This document shows, in pieces, positions 10,204 to 20,547 of a DNA stretch of 64,000 nucleotides. Both the position numbers and the translations under genes were made by a program. Each line of letters begins with the position of its first letter. The first letter of the stretch is position 1. The notes below the pieces were generated by a model, which had not been told where the DNA came from, did not search any database, and worked only from the letters and a program-made list of their open reading frames with translations. The stretch covers positions 1 through 64,000 of the forward strand of contig QCFC01000004.1 in the NCBI GenBank assembly GCA_003278465.1, written 5' to 3'. This DNA is from Prochlorococcus sp. AG-363-B04. GTDB lineage: Bacteria > Cyanobacteriota > Cyanobacteriia > PCC-6307 > Cyanobiaceae.

Positions 10204-10509
10204 CTAGTCAAGCATTAAATATCCATTTCTTTCCAACTCGTCAAATACTGTTGCTCCTCTAGCTTTGACTCCAGTTGCTAATGGATTAATCTGATCAAGT
10301 ACTGCTGCCAAGCAGGTTATCCAAAGGCTCCCTTTGCAAACATGAGCAGCAACACATATGTGATTCGGAGCTTTTTCAATGCAACCTTGTGTTCGTGAAA
10401 CCTTGATGCTCGCAATTTGTGACTCCAACTCTAGATCTAATAGCTGTGCTTCTTGTTTGGTAATTGATATTCCAGAGGCATGACATTCAAGCATCATTTG
10501 ATAGTTCAT
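10204..10509 (-). CDS. hypothetical protein
   Basis: 101-aa ORF. Confidence 0.6.
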   Translation of the reverse strand: MNYQMMLECHASGISITKQEAQLLDLELESQIASIKVSRTQGCIEKAPNHICVAAHVCKGSLWITCLAAVLDQINPLATGVKARGATVFDELERNGYLMLD

Positions 10510-10584
10510 TATAAGTGATTTGTTGTTTAAATTCTTGCTTTAAAGTCCGTTTTGAGATGAATAAATAGCTATTTAGCTTAGTGC

Positions 10585-10797
10585 TTATTCATCAAACATT
10601 TTGCAGTGTGAGTGGTTTGGATTCTCTGCACACTCAATGGCCCAGTAATCTAGATTGGATATATTTTTATGAGACTCCATTTCAAAACCACATTCTTTAA
10701 GTGAGACTCGTATTCCATCTATATAACAAGAAATATTCTTACTTTCTTCAGTATTCATTGTGTCTTTAAAGAAAGCAAGTGGCATAGATAACCCCAT
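10585..10797 (-). CDS. hypothetical protein
   Basis: 70-aa ORF with Cys/His-rich C-terminus. Confidence 0.55.
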   Translation of the reverse strand: MGLSMPLAFFKDTMNTEESKNISCYIDGIRVSLKECGFEMESHKNISNLDYWAIECAENPNHSHCKMFDE

Positions 10798-10902
10798 TTT
10801 TAATCTCCAGATGAACTTTTGGGAAATAGAAACTGTAGAGTTTCTTTTGAATTTAGAGATTTGGTAATTTGCCCCCCTTACTCTTCTCTCTATCTAGTTC
10901 AC

Positions 10903-10963
10903 TATCGATCAACTGTCTAGGGTAAAAATACCGAAGTATTTTCCCCTAGACAGTTGATCGATA
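10903..10963. repeat. long inverted repeat/hairpin
   Basis: TATCGATCAACTGTCTAGGG perfectly repeated inverted (20 bp), inner AAAATAC/GTATTTT arms, 4-nt CGAA loop. Confidence 0.9.
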
Positions 10964-11177
10964 GAATCAATGGGCTAGTACTACTCCTTTGGATTGTTTT
11001 AGGAACAAATTGCAAATCTTTTGGAAATAATTATGAAATTATTTTTTCTGTCATTTATGACCTAAATAAAAAGTCACAGATGAATTTAAAGTTTGAGTAT
11101 CACCGCATAGGATGTTTTCCTTTCTACCAGAATTTATTTACTTGATCAATTATCCTGGACTTGATCGGTTTTGTTCT

Positions 11178-11513
11178 ATGGACCCTAAAACTTTAAACGT
11201 CAAAGAAAGGCTTAAATTACTTGTTGAGTCCTTGGATGGAGCCGAGGACACTAATCAAGCCTTGTCTGAATGCAAGGATGCTGAGACAATGTTGGAGATT
11301 CTTTTTAATTATTCAGCACATTTAAAATTAGATCTTACTAGAGATGATCTAAGGAAGAACCCCCCAATACGAGATTGGATTTGGTGGAAGAATAAAGAAG
11401 CCTTGGTTAACCTTGGTGATAACAATCTTCGCTATCAAGCAGATAGTTCAGGTAAAACCAGATGGGATCCTTGGACTATCAAATTTTTTAAATTTCTACG
11501 TATATGGAGATAG
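11178..11513 (+). CDS. Nif11-like domain protein (divergent paralog of 17212-17562)
   Basis: MDPKTLNVKERLKLLVESLDGAEDTNQALSECKDAETMLEILFNYSAHLKLDLTRDDLRKNPPIRDWIWWKN; longer ORF begins at 11112. Confidence 0.7.
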   Translation: MDPKTLNVKERLKLLVESLDGAEDTNQALSECKDAETMLEILFNYSAHLKLDLTRDDLRKNPPIRDWIWWKNKEALVNLGDNNLRYQADSSGKTRWDPWTIKFFKFLRIWR

Positions 11514-11572
11514 GCTAAATGTATGATTAGTTCTAAAGCCTTTGAATTGTCATATTTTTAAGATTTCTAATA

Positions 11573-11845
11573 TTAGAAACTGTTAAATTTACCAGTTCCA
11601 CTATCTCTATGGTTATCCGGCAGGAAAGGAAAGATATCATTGGCACCGAAAATTTCATCAAAGCTTTTTTCTGAAGTGTCTTTTTCGTTCTGTTTTGGAG
11701 TAGGAATAGTATTTGTGTCCTCTGAGATTATCTGTGGATGTAGTAAATCGTTTGTATTTATATTTGCTATTTTCGGCAAGGTGGAAAATGGTGTAAACAA
11801 AAAGATAAGATTGACGCAGGTTAAAAATAGAAGTTTCATATGCAT
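11573..11845 (-). CDS. small secreted/hypothetical protein
   Basis: 90-aa ORF with signal-peptide-like N-terminus MHMKLLFLTCVNLIFLFTPFS. Confidence 0.5.
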   Translation of the reverse strand: MHMKLLFLTCVNLIFLFTPFSTLPKIANINTNDLLHPQIISEDTNTIPTPKQNEKDTSEKSFDEIFGANDIFPFLPDNHRDSGTGKFNSF

Positions 11846-12042
11846 TCATATAAGTTCTAATATTATATTCTGTAAATTAAATAAATCAAGAAGAATGGTT
11901 TGTATTAATTAATCTGTGTAAATTCTATCTCTATCAAACAAACGTTTGATGAGATACTTTGGATTAAAATTATATAGTAAGAATAAAAGTCAATTCAACA
12001 TCTGAAAATGCTTTAGACAGGCATAGTTGAATAACTTTAACT

Positions 12043-12399
12043 CTACAGCTTAGATGACCAATCACTTGTCTGGGTTGATCTATAGATATGACCACTTGCC
12101 TCAATCATTTCTCGGTTATCAGTTAGAAACTGTTTTACTGATCCTGGCTTGGATTGATGTATAACTACAACTTGTCTAGGGTTATCAACGCTGACTCCTC
12201 TGAAGAGAGGTTTCAGTTCGTTAGATACATGGACCTTGCTTGCTTCTTTACTGTCAAAGCCTGTCGCCCATTTTTCAAAAGGCACATTAATATTAAATGT
12301 AGTAATAGAAACAGTGCCAGAAACAATGCCTCTAGGTATTTGATAACCTATAAAGACTCCAAGTAAAGTTGTTAATCCAATTAATGCTGTTGTCTTCAT
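12043..12399 (-). CDS. DUF3764-like protein with N-terminal TM/signal
   Basis: 118-aa ORF; FNINVPFEKWATGFDSKEA...LKPLFRGVSVDNPRQVVVIHQSKPGSVKQFL...GHIYRSTQTSDW. Confidence 0.65.
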   Translation of the reverse strand: MKTTALIGLTTLLGVFIGYQIPRGIVSGTVSITTFNINVPFEKWATGFDSKEASKVHVSNELKPLFRGVSVDNPRQVVVIHQSKPGSVKQFLTDNREMIEASGHIYRSTQTSDWSSKL

Positions 12400-12653
12400 G
12401 ATGTAAATTAATATTTGATATTGCTACAATACTAACGCATTCGTTTTCTAATTAATCCATTGCATGAGATCTTAGCCTCATGAAATAACCTATTAAATTA
12501 ATTATATTTTCTTTTCTTCCTACAATGATTTTTTGAATATGCCTACTCTTCATTAATAAATTTATATTTGACCCTAATTAATTAGGACAATAGGATTCCT
12601 CAGTTCAATTTTGATCTGACATAAGAGGCACACCACTGCGTGGTTACTTACCC

Positions 12654-12683
12654 AGCTCTATAGGTATAACTACCTATAGAGCT
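12654..12683. repeat. perfect hairpin, 13-bp stem
   Basis: AGCTCTATAGGTA-TAAC-TACCTATAGAGCT. Confidence 0.85.
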
Positions 12684-12829
12684 CTAGGGCCCTTCACGGT
12701 TTCTCCGTTCAGGTTTCCTAATTTTCTGTCCTGAGGTGTTTTGTTTTCCTCCAGGATAAAACCAGATAACACGTGTCCACTACCTGTGGAGCATGGATGG
12801 TGGATGACTTCTGCACTCCCTATCTGTAG

Positions 12830-12925
12830 GGGGGGGGTTGCGTAAATCGAACAATTCTCCTAGAAATAAGGTTCCCCATCACCCAGGCCCGGCGTTTACG
12901 CAAGGGTCTTTTTTATTGCTTATAA
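12830..12925 (+). terminator. putative structured RNA end / terminator
   Basis: TTGCGTAAA ... TTTACGCAA closing stem followed by GGGTCTTTTTTATT. Confidence 0.4.
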
Positions 12926-13393
12926 AGGCCAGCCCAGGCACGATTAGCAATTCATCATGCAGGGTATGGATGAAATGTCAAAGCCTTTTGGGTCTTTCTG
13001 TCAACATAATGGTGGATTTAATCCACTTTAAATTGCTTTTGACCTAATCATATTTGCTAACTAGTAGTTAGGATGTTTAACTTTATGTATTTATAATTTA
13101 TTGTTGGATCATTATCTATGCAGCATTATTTCCTTGTCAGCCTAAACACTATTTATAAACACTATCTAAATACCTTATTTTTTTTATAAAAATGAAATCT
13201 GGTGATAGTTTGTTTGTAGTGAATATTAGTAAAGCGATTTATTGATTATATGTTACCATATGCTTGACATATTATTTAAATGGTAATTCTTGGTAATGCA
13301 ATTGATTCTACTTACTTTATAAATAGTGATTAAGTTGTAATTTCACTGGAGAAGTTCTATTAATATAGTATGATATGAAAAATAAGAAGACCC

Positions 13394-15685
13394 TTGGTTG
13401 ATAATTTACGTATTGAAATTGAAACTATTTCCCCTTTGGATATGCATTCATTGAAGGGTGTACTTGCAGAGGCATGTAGATTGCATTCATCGGGAAATAT
13501 AAATGAAGCAAAAATTACTTATCTATCATTATTAGAAAAAGGTTTTAGAAATCCAGTTGTCATAAATAATTTAGCCCTTATCTATATATCAAGTAATAAT
13601 CATAGGAAGGCCATAGCTTTTTTCGAATTTCTTATCAAAAGATATCCTTTATATGCAGATTCATATATTAATCTTGCTCATCTACTATTCGAACGAAGTA
13701 TGTTTTTTGCTGCTATAAATATTTTATATATATCTAGACAAATTAATAAAAACAATCATTTATTTTACTGGGAGCTTGCGAATGTTAATAAGTCCATGCG
13801 AAAACTTGACTGTGCTCTAAATGCAATTCGGATTGCAATTTCATTATACAGAAAGGACCCTAACTATTATGTCTTAATGTCTGAGGTTCTCTTTGATCAA
13901 AAAAGGTATAAAGAGTCGGAAGATATAATTTTGAATAATATAAATCAATTTCCTGACGATAGTTTATTGCAGCATCGACTAACAAGACACTATATGCTTT
14001 GCTGTAATCTTTTTCAGGCGAAGTTATCTGCTATTAAGGTCATTTATATCAATCCTATAGTTCTAGAAAGCTATTTAACGCTAAGTAAGATTATTCTTTC
14101 CATGTCTAATTGTAATGAAGCAATAATTATAGCTAGAAAGTTTGAATCTGAATTTAGCCTTTTAGCTGGCCCTAAGATTAACTTGGCTATGCTTTTGCTT
14201 GAATGTGGCAAGTTAAAACAAGCAGAAAAATACATTAGGCATGCAATTAAAATAGATTCATCTATACAAGAGTCATATTCAGTCTTAGGTATAATTTTGA
14301 GAAAAAAAGGAGATGTCAATGGTTCTAAAGAAATAACCACATTTTCATTAGGTAAAAATCCATATTGTATAAAATCACTTCTCAATATGGGCATTTTATT
14401 ACAAAATGAAGGTAAATATGATCAAGCAATTAGTTTCATCAACAAAGTATTAGAGATTAATTCATCAAATTCAGATGCCTGGATTAATTTAGGTTCAATA
14501 TATCAGGATATGGAAAAGTATAGTGAAGCTTATAACTTTACTAAAAAGGCTCTAAATTTAGATCAAAATAATATTCAAGCACTATCTAATTTGGCATTAA
14601 TATTCAATCAGAAAGGTGATTTTGTTAATGAGAAACGTATATTATATCGAATACTCAAGCTAGACTCAAAGCAATATAAAGTTCTTTATGATTTTTCTCG
14701 ACACTACAGCTCAGAGGATCTGTTTTATAGAGAAATGTTGTTTTCAGTTTCGATGGATGAACTCAGTAATTCAGAGAAAATTGATATCTTATTTGCTAAG
14801 TCTAATATATTAGATAAAGAAAAAGATTATAATCAAGCATCTAAATACTTGAATCAAGCTAATAAACTAAAATTAACACACTTTAAATCTAATTATTCTC
14901 AAATTAAGAGTAAGGCTGACAAAATGATTGATATAATCAATGCAAACGAAAAAATTTCTAATTTACATTGTGAAAAACAATTTATTTTTATAGTTGGTAT
15001 GCCTAGAAGTGGTTCAACGTTAGTTGAATCTATTCTATGTCTTAATCCATCAGCCGTAAGCCTTGGAGAGGTTAATTATATAGATGAGTTTTTCAAAGAT
15101 ATTAATCCTGATAAGCATTCTGAAATATCCAATGACTTAAAATCTTTTTACCTAGAACGAGTATATGCTAGGTTTAGTAATCCAAGAATAATTATTAATA
15201 AGTATCTCTATGATTATATATATATCTCTCAAATTCTAAATAGTTTCCCTAATACTAAAATTATATATTGTAATAGAAACCCTCTTGATAATATACTCTC
15301 CCTTTATAAGGCGCATTTCCCAAGAGGAAATGAATATTCCTCCTCACTTACCGATTGTGCTAAGTTAGTGTTACATACTGAATATATTATGAGTAGATAT
15401 AAGAGCAGTTATTGTGACTTGATCTATACAATTAATTATGAAAAACTTGTTCAAAATACTGATCAGGAGATCCCCTCATTAATAAATTGGTTGGGATGGA
15501 AATGGGATATTAAATATATGTCACCTCATTTATCAAAAAGACTAGTTGGTACCATTAGTAGTATTCAGGTACGGAATCCTATAAATAGAGCTTCTGTTGG
15601 ACAATGGAGGCAATATTACGATCTTCTTAAACCTGCCATTAATATATTAATTCAGAATTCTAATTATAAAAACTTACTATCATAG
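13394..15685 (+). CDS. TPR-repeat protein with C-terminal sulfotransferase domain
   Basis: 763 aa, TTG start; multiple TPR units, then FIFIVGMPRSGSTLVESIL (PAPS-binding P-loop-like) and GQWRQYYDLLKP. Confidence 0.88.
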   Translation: MVDNLRIEIETISPLDMHSLKGVLAEACRLHSSGNINEAKITYLSLLEKGFRNPVVINNLALIYISSNNHRKAIAFFEFLIKRYPLYADSYINLAHLLFERSMFFAAINILYISRQINKNNHLFYWELANVNKSMRKLDCALNAIRIAISLYRKDPNYYVLMSEVLFDQKRYKESEDIILNNINQFPDDSLLQHRLTRHYMLCCNLFQAKLSAIKVIYINPIVLESYLTLSKIILSMSNCNEAIIIARKFESEFSLLAGPKINLAMLLLECGKLKQAEKYIRHAIKIDSSIQESYSVLGIILRKKGDVNGSKEITTFSLGKNPYCIKSLLNMGILLQNEGKYDQAISFINKVLEINSSNSDAWINLGSIYQDMEKYSEAYNFTKKALNLDQNNIQALSNLALIFNQKGDFVNEKRILYRILKLDSKQYKVLYDFSRHYSSEDLFYREMLFSVSMDELSNSEKIDILFAKSNILDKEKDYNQASKYLNQANKLKLTHFKSNYSQIKSKADKMIDIINANEKISNLHCEKQFIFIVGMPRSGSTLVESILCLNPSAVSLGEVNYIDEFFKDINPDKHSEISNDLKSFYLERVYARFSNPRIIINKYLYDYIYISQILNSFPNTKIIYCNRNPLDNILSLYKAHFPRGNEYSSSLTDCAKLVLHTEYIMSRYKSSYCDLIYTINYEKLVQNTDQEIPSLINWLGWKWDIKYMSPHLSKRLVGTISSIQVRNPINRASVGQWRQYYDLLKPAINILIQNSNYKNLLS

Positions 15686-15916
15686 ATGATTTTAAAATTG
15701 CACTTTTAAGGTATAAGTAATTCCTACACTAATATTTGATAAATATTTCTTATGAATCTATCATCTACTGGTACTTTCGAATCTTACTTTATTTATGAGG
15801 ATAGCAATATTTCTAGGAACTAGATTTCCTCATTTGCCAACCCGATGTAGCTAAGTAGTCATACGCATTGAATATAATTAGTATTACGCTTTTATAAAAA
15901 AAATAGGAACCCTCTA

Positions 15917-16024
15917 ATGACTTACAATGAAGCAGATCTTATGGCAGGGGCTATTGCTCATGTTTTAATCATTATTTCCATTCTGTTTATGGTAAATAGT
16001 ATCACTTACTATAGTGATATGTAA
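15917..16024 (+). CDS. 35-aa single-TM microprotein
   Basis: MTYNEADLMAGAIAHVLIIISILFMVNSITYYSDM*. Confidence 0.5.
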   Translation: MTYNEADLMAGAIAHVLIIISILFMVNSITYYSDM

Positions 16025-16252
16025 TACATCCATACTTACACTATATACACTAAACAAATTTTTATAACTTACCCTAATTATTGTGCGGCTTTACCTCCCT
16101 AGCAAGGTTGAATTAACATATTATTCATTCGGTACTCAGAGCATGTATGTATTTAATTGCTACTACTGCTAATTATTATATAAAATAACATATATAATAG
16201 GAAATAATTGTTTCTAACTTTTTAACTAAATTTTCACATTAATTATATTCCA

Positions 16253-16621
16253 CTAAATTTTCCATGAAGCACCCTTGATTAATAATGCAAATCGCCTTGC
16301 TATGATAAGAAATGGAAAAATTATTTTAGTGCGACTTTTATTTGCAAATAAATTTGAAAGAATCTTCAATAGTGGGCCTGATGGATCATTGAGATAAGAG
16401 CAAATACACTGAACTGCTTCGGCTCCGTAGAGTAGTTCATCATTTCTTATAAGGATAGCTCCATTTCTGTCCATATCATATCCATACGGTATTTCTGGAG
16501 GGTTCTCTCTAGCATTTTTAATTTCTATATTAGGTAGATTGCTCTTGAGCTCTATTAACTCTGCAAATTGCTTACAAAAGGGACATTCTCCATCATAAAT
16601 AAAAGTAAAATTAGGACTCAT
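16253..16621 (-). CDS. DCC-family (DUF393) thiol-disulfide oxidoreductase-like protein
   Basis: FIYDGECPFCKQFAELIELKSN motif. Confidence 0.85.
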   Translation of the reverse strand: MSPNFTFIYDGECPFCKQFAELIELKSNLPNIEIKNARENPPEIPYGYDMDRNGAILIRNDELLYGAEAVQCICSYLNDPSGPLLKILSNLFANKSRTKIIFPFLIIARRFALLIKGASWKI

Positions 16622-16785
16622 TTGAAACAGGATTTTGTCCTATTTTACCTCTACCTTGTTTAATCTTGTCCTGGTCACCAAATAAAATGAAATCATATGC
16701 TAATGGACAGTTTATTTAAGAATACTTTTATTTCTGTCTGTTTCTGTATAGGTATGATTAGTTCTAGGCAAGGTACTTACCTCTC

Positions 16786-17025
16786 ATGCACATAATAACA
16801 ATTTTACTTTCAGTTATCTTAAGTTTTAGCTCTGTAGTCTTGGCTTATGAGGAAGATCAACTCAAAGAATGCATTATAGGTGTTAAGCGAAACCCTATTA
16901 CATTAGGAACTCCACAGAAATCAATTGAAGGTTTTTGTGACTGCTCATTGAAATTTATAGTTGATACAAGTCAAAAGGATGATATGGCAGCGATAAGAAT
17001 CTGTGCATCAGAAAATTTTGGTTAG
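16786..17025 (+). CDS. small secreted Cys-containing hypothetical protein
   Basis: 79-aa ORF; signal peptide ILLSVILSFSSVVLA; four Cys in the mature part. Confidence 0.55.
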   Translation: MHIITILLSVILSFSSVVLAYEEDQLKECIIGVKRNPITLGTPQKSIEGFCDCSLKFIVDTSQKDDMAAIRICASENFG

Positions 17026-17211
17026 GTATCTATGACCATAAGTCAAATCAATGGATTGTATTCTTAGTTTCTAATCGATTGAATAGCAGCCAAGTATCTA
17101 TTGTTAATCCATAATATAGAAATCTTTTCTCTCTAGTCTACTATTTTCAACGTATAAATTATTATATACGTATTTATTTCAATTCATTTGTAAATAATTA
17201 ACCTCCTCGTA

Positions 17212-17562
17212 TTAGAAGCCAGTAAGGGCGCCAAATATAAATAATAGTGCAATTACTAGCCCGCCTCCAATGTATAGAAGATTACCTGAATTTTTGTCCT
17301 GTTGATATCTCGGTATACCATCACCTACAGTTACAAGTGCGCCCCCATTTTTGTACCAAATCCAATCTCTAATTGGAGGTGTCTTAAGCAAATCATCTCT
17401 TGTAAGGCCTAAATTTAGTCTTTCAGATGCTGATAATAATACCTTAATCATCGATTCGGCATCATCGCATTTAGCAAGTGCCTCATTGGTTTTTTCAGCA
17501 CCATCAAGAGCCTTTACTAGTAGTTTCACCCTTTGAAGAACAGATAATGTTTTAGGATTCAT
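17212..17562 (-). CDS. Nif11-like domain protein with C-terminal TM segment
   Basis: MNPKTLSVLQRVKLLVKALDGAEKTNEALAKCDDAESMIKVLLSASERLNLGLTRDDLLKTPPIRDWIWYKN...GGGLVIALLFIFGALTGF. Confidence 0.75.
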   Translation of the reverse strand: MNPKTLSVLQRVKLLVKALDGAEKTNEALAKCDDAESMIKVLLSASERLNLGLTRDDLLKTPPIRDWIWYKNGGALVTVGDGIPRYQQDKNSGNLLYIGGGLVIALLFIFGALTGF

Positions 17563-18135
17563 AATAATTTTAAATAATGGTTTAATTCTGCTTTAGAAAC
17601 AGCGTAAACACTTTACGATCATGCGAACCATATAATAACTTATTATACGGTATGGCTTGATACCTTAAAAGTAAAATTTTGTCATTTATTAGCTTTATGA
17701 AATAGTTTTAATACAAATACTTCATAAATAATTTTTCAATCATTATTCGCTAGAAACTTATTTAACAAAGGATATTTTATTCTAATTCAGTAGATTTAGG
17801 TATTTTTATTATATTTAACTTGAGCGCCTTCTTTCTTTTATTTTTTCTTGGTCCATAATAATAATTGTTATTCCTTACAATCTAGAAAACTATATTGGCA
17901 TGGTTTTTTGATTAATGAGCTTAGATAAGTACTTTTTCCTATCATGGATTGATCGTAAAAACCACAGAATTACAACCATTGAGTCGGTTGCTTTTTGCAA
18001 ATAGCCCATTCTAGCTGTATTCCATAATGGCAACAGATCTTGTAGCTTGTACGTTATAAGACCAAGGCTTATTACTAAGCATCTATTTATTTAGATTTTG
18101 TAGCCATTGTCGGAATTATGCGCGAATATGTATAA

Positions 18136-18345
18136 ATGGAAAACTATTTACTCTTTGTTGCTGTACAGGACCAACTATGGAGGCCCTCTCATGCATTACT
18201 TTATTTGATTCTATTTTTAGGAGCACTTTTATTTGCTGGAGTAGGACTATCAGTCTTCTCCTTTTATGAGGATTATTATTGGGGTGATAGTGACTACCGT
18301 AACCAATTACGTTATAATGCTTCTCAAAAGAAAAAAAGAATATAG
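18136..18345 (+). CDS. small membrane protein
   Basis: 69-aa ORF with one TM and a basic tail. Confidence 0.55.
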   Translation: MENYLLFVAVQDQLWRPSHALLYLILFLGALLFAGVGLSVFSFYEDYYWGDSDYRNQLRYNASQKKKRI

Positions 18346-18953
18346 GTTCTTTGCTTTGTTTTCGCGAAACTCATCAGTTTTGAATTAAAAATAAAGTTAA
18401 TAATGGTCTCAAGTAATTACACAAACTCTTTTGTCTTAAGCAAAAGCTATGTAGTTAAATTTAGTTCAATTATTATATTCTTATTTTCACTTATATCCTA
18501 TTGTTAATAGTATTGCTTTCATGGATCTATATACATTTATTTTGCTGTTTTAAGGATTGAGAATTTTCTATGTATATCTTAGCTAGAGCGCTGTTCAGTT
18601 CTTATATTCATTGCATTTCTAAGTATGTATTGTATTAACTTATTTAAAAAGTATCATAAACTCCTATAATAATAGGGTTTGATTTCTCAATACTGCAACT
18701 GTTAAATTTGGCTTGATTTTGAGTATATTTACTATCTTAAAAATTGTTTTAACAATTACCATCTCCACTCATCTGCTTACTACTTTTCATACTAGGTTAT
18801 TTAACCTATTCCGCCTGTTGCATCCTTTTATTCATTTGCAATTATATTTGAGTAGAAAGCCTTATCTCTTTTGGTTGATCATATTAAGTAGAACCAAAGG
18901 TAAAGCCAGTCTTTTTTTTTGTTGAATCTTGGCTAATCTCCTAACGACTGGAG

Positions 18954-19169
18954 ATGTTCGCAATGAGTAATGAACAATTGATTGTAATTCTTCTGACTGC
19001 CTCCATAGTCATGATTACTTTCGCGCCAACAGTAATTTTAGCCCCTATCAAGGGTTGTTCTACTGATCAGCAGATCCTTAAATGGGCAGGAATTATTTTT
19101 ATTGTAATGGCGGGGGCTTGTGCCTATCTTTATATTGAGGTATTAGACCTTACCAAACAACTCATCTAA
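18954..19169 (+). CDS. small membrane protein (two TM)
   Basis: 71-aa ORF, hydrophobic segments at both halves; likely start MSNEQLIV. Confidence 0.55.
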   Translation: MFAMSNEQLIVILLTASIVMITFAPTVILAPIKGCSTDQQILKWAGIIFIVMAGACAYLYIEVLDLTKQLI

Positions 19170-19225
19170 GGCCCGTTTCTTTTTTGGTAATTAAAGTTCA
19201 ATTATTCATCCTTTTATTTAAATAG

Positions 19226-19423
19226 ATGAGCAATCCCTCTAACGATTTCAATGACCCGTCTAATCAAAACAAAATGAACACTGATAAAGAATCAAAGACA
19301 TTTTTTTCTATTTTTGGTTATGAGTTTGTAGCCCCAGCCGGAATGAAAAGACCAAGGCTTATTTTTGCATCTCTAATACTCTTAAACGCATTATTATTTT
19401 TCTTTCTAAAAAGTTTTTTATAA
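19226..19423 (+). CDS. small C-tail-anchored membrane protein
   Basis: 65-aa ORF; polar N-terminus then LIFASLILLNALLFFFLKSFL. Confidence 0.55.
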   Translation: MSNPSNDFNDPSNQNKMNTDKESKTFFSIFGYEFVAPAGMKRPRLIFASLILLNALLFFFLKSFL

Positions 19424-19488
19424 ATTTGACCTCAAAGGGTTTACATTATATCTATATGCGTTACCTATAAGATAGGTAAATTATTATT

Positions 19489-19617
19489 ATGTTTCAGGAA
19501 CTTGAGATTATCCTCGTTGCAATACTTTTAATGATTTCTCTTAATTCTACAGAATTATGGATTAGAAGATTAGGAATAGTTCTTACAGGAATTGGACTTT
19601 TTATAGCTCTACTATGA
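19489..19617 (+). CDS. 42-aa membrane microprotein
   Basis: MFQELEIILVAILLMISLNSTELWIRRLGIVLTGIGLFIALL*. Confidence 0.55.
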   Translation: MFQELEIILVAILLMISLNSTELWIRRLGIVLTGIGLFIALL

Positions 19618-19740
19618 AGCTTGTTTTCTTTCGCTTTACTACTAGTATGAAATGATAAGCTAATTAAATAATTTAAAGATTTAAGTACATTTAAAATAAA
19701 CTATATCTAGTATCAAACGTAGATTGATTCTGCTTCGGTC

Positions 19741-20109
19741 TTGAGAATTAATAAATCAGATTTTACTTGGCCTCCATGCAAAGCGTGGACTAGTAGAGAC
19801 CCTATCAATGGTTTTAGGCATTTTGTAGCTATAAATTATGGTGGTAAAGAAAAATTTCGTTGGGTTCATATGGTATCTGTATTAAATGGTGAAATTCGTT
19901 TTAATATCTTATGGCAAGAAATGTTAAATTCCAGGAAATGGACTATTGGATGGTTGAGAGTACCAAAAACTGATTCAATAGCCTTACCAAGTAAACGTTC
20001 TAACAATAAATTTCTTAAGAATTCATCGTCAAGAATTTGTTTACATCCATCTCTAGACTCTGGATTAATAATACCTTTAGAGAGTACAAATTACCGTGGT
20101 TGGTTTTAG
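19741..20109 (+). CDS. Trp-rich hypothetical protein (TIGR02450-like)
   Basis: TTG start; WTSRDPINGFRHFVAINY...WVHMVSVLNGEIRFNILWQEMLNSRKWTIGWL. Confidence 0.5.
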   Translation: MRINKSDFTWPPCKAWTSRDPINGFRHFVAINYGGKEKFRWVHMVSVLNGEIRFNILWQEMLNSRKWTIGWLRVPKTDSIALPSKRSNNKFLKNSSSRICLHPSLDSGLIIPLESTNYRGWF

Positions 20110-20397
20110 CATGCAAAACAATCATTTAGTTTTGCTCTTTTGAGTAGTTTTACTTGATGCTTCAATTATTATATTACCTTGAATATTACTTATTAAGTAT
20201 TTTGTGTTGAGTTTATTTTTAATAGGAGATTTTCAATAGTGTTAGTAACGGTGTAGGTATTCCTTTAATTGGATGGTGATTTAGTTTATAAAATTATATT
20301 AGATCAGCATGATCTTTAAATGACAATTTTTAATTCATCCTATTTTTGTTTTAAAGAGAATAATACTAATTTTTTATAGGTGGTAACTTAATTACCA

Positions 20398-20547
20398 TCA
20401 CATAAGTTCTGATGGAAGATCTGGAATTAGATTTTTAAAATATGTAGTTAAAAACCATAAAGCCACAATATTTCCCAGCATCGCCAGGGCAAATCGGACT
20501 CTTAGGTCCTTGACTAAAGGTAATACTGCTTCCCAAAGCTTTAGCAT
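20398..20547 (-). CDS. 49-aa single-TM microprotein
   Basis: MLKLWEAVLPLVKDLRVRFALAMLGNIVALWFLTTYFKNLIPDLPSELM*; below ORF-track cutoff. Confidence 0.65.
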   Translation of the reverse strand: MLKLWEAVLPLVKDLRVRFALAMLGNIVALWFLTTYFKNLIPDLPSELM

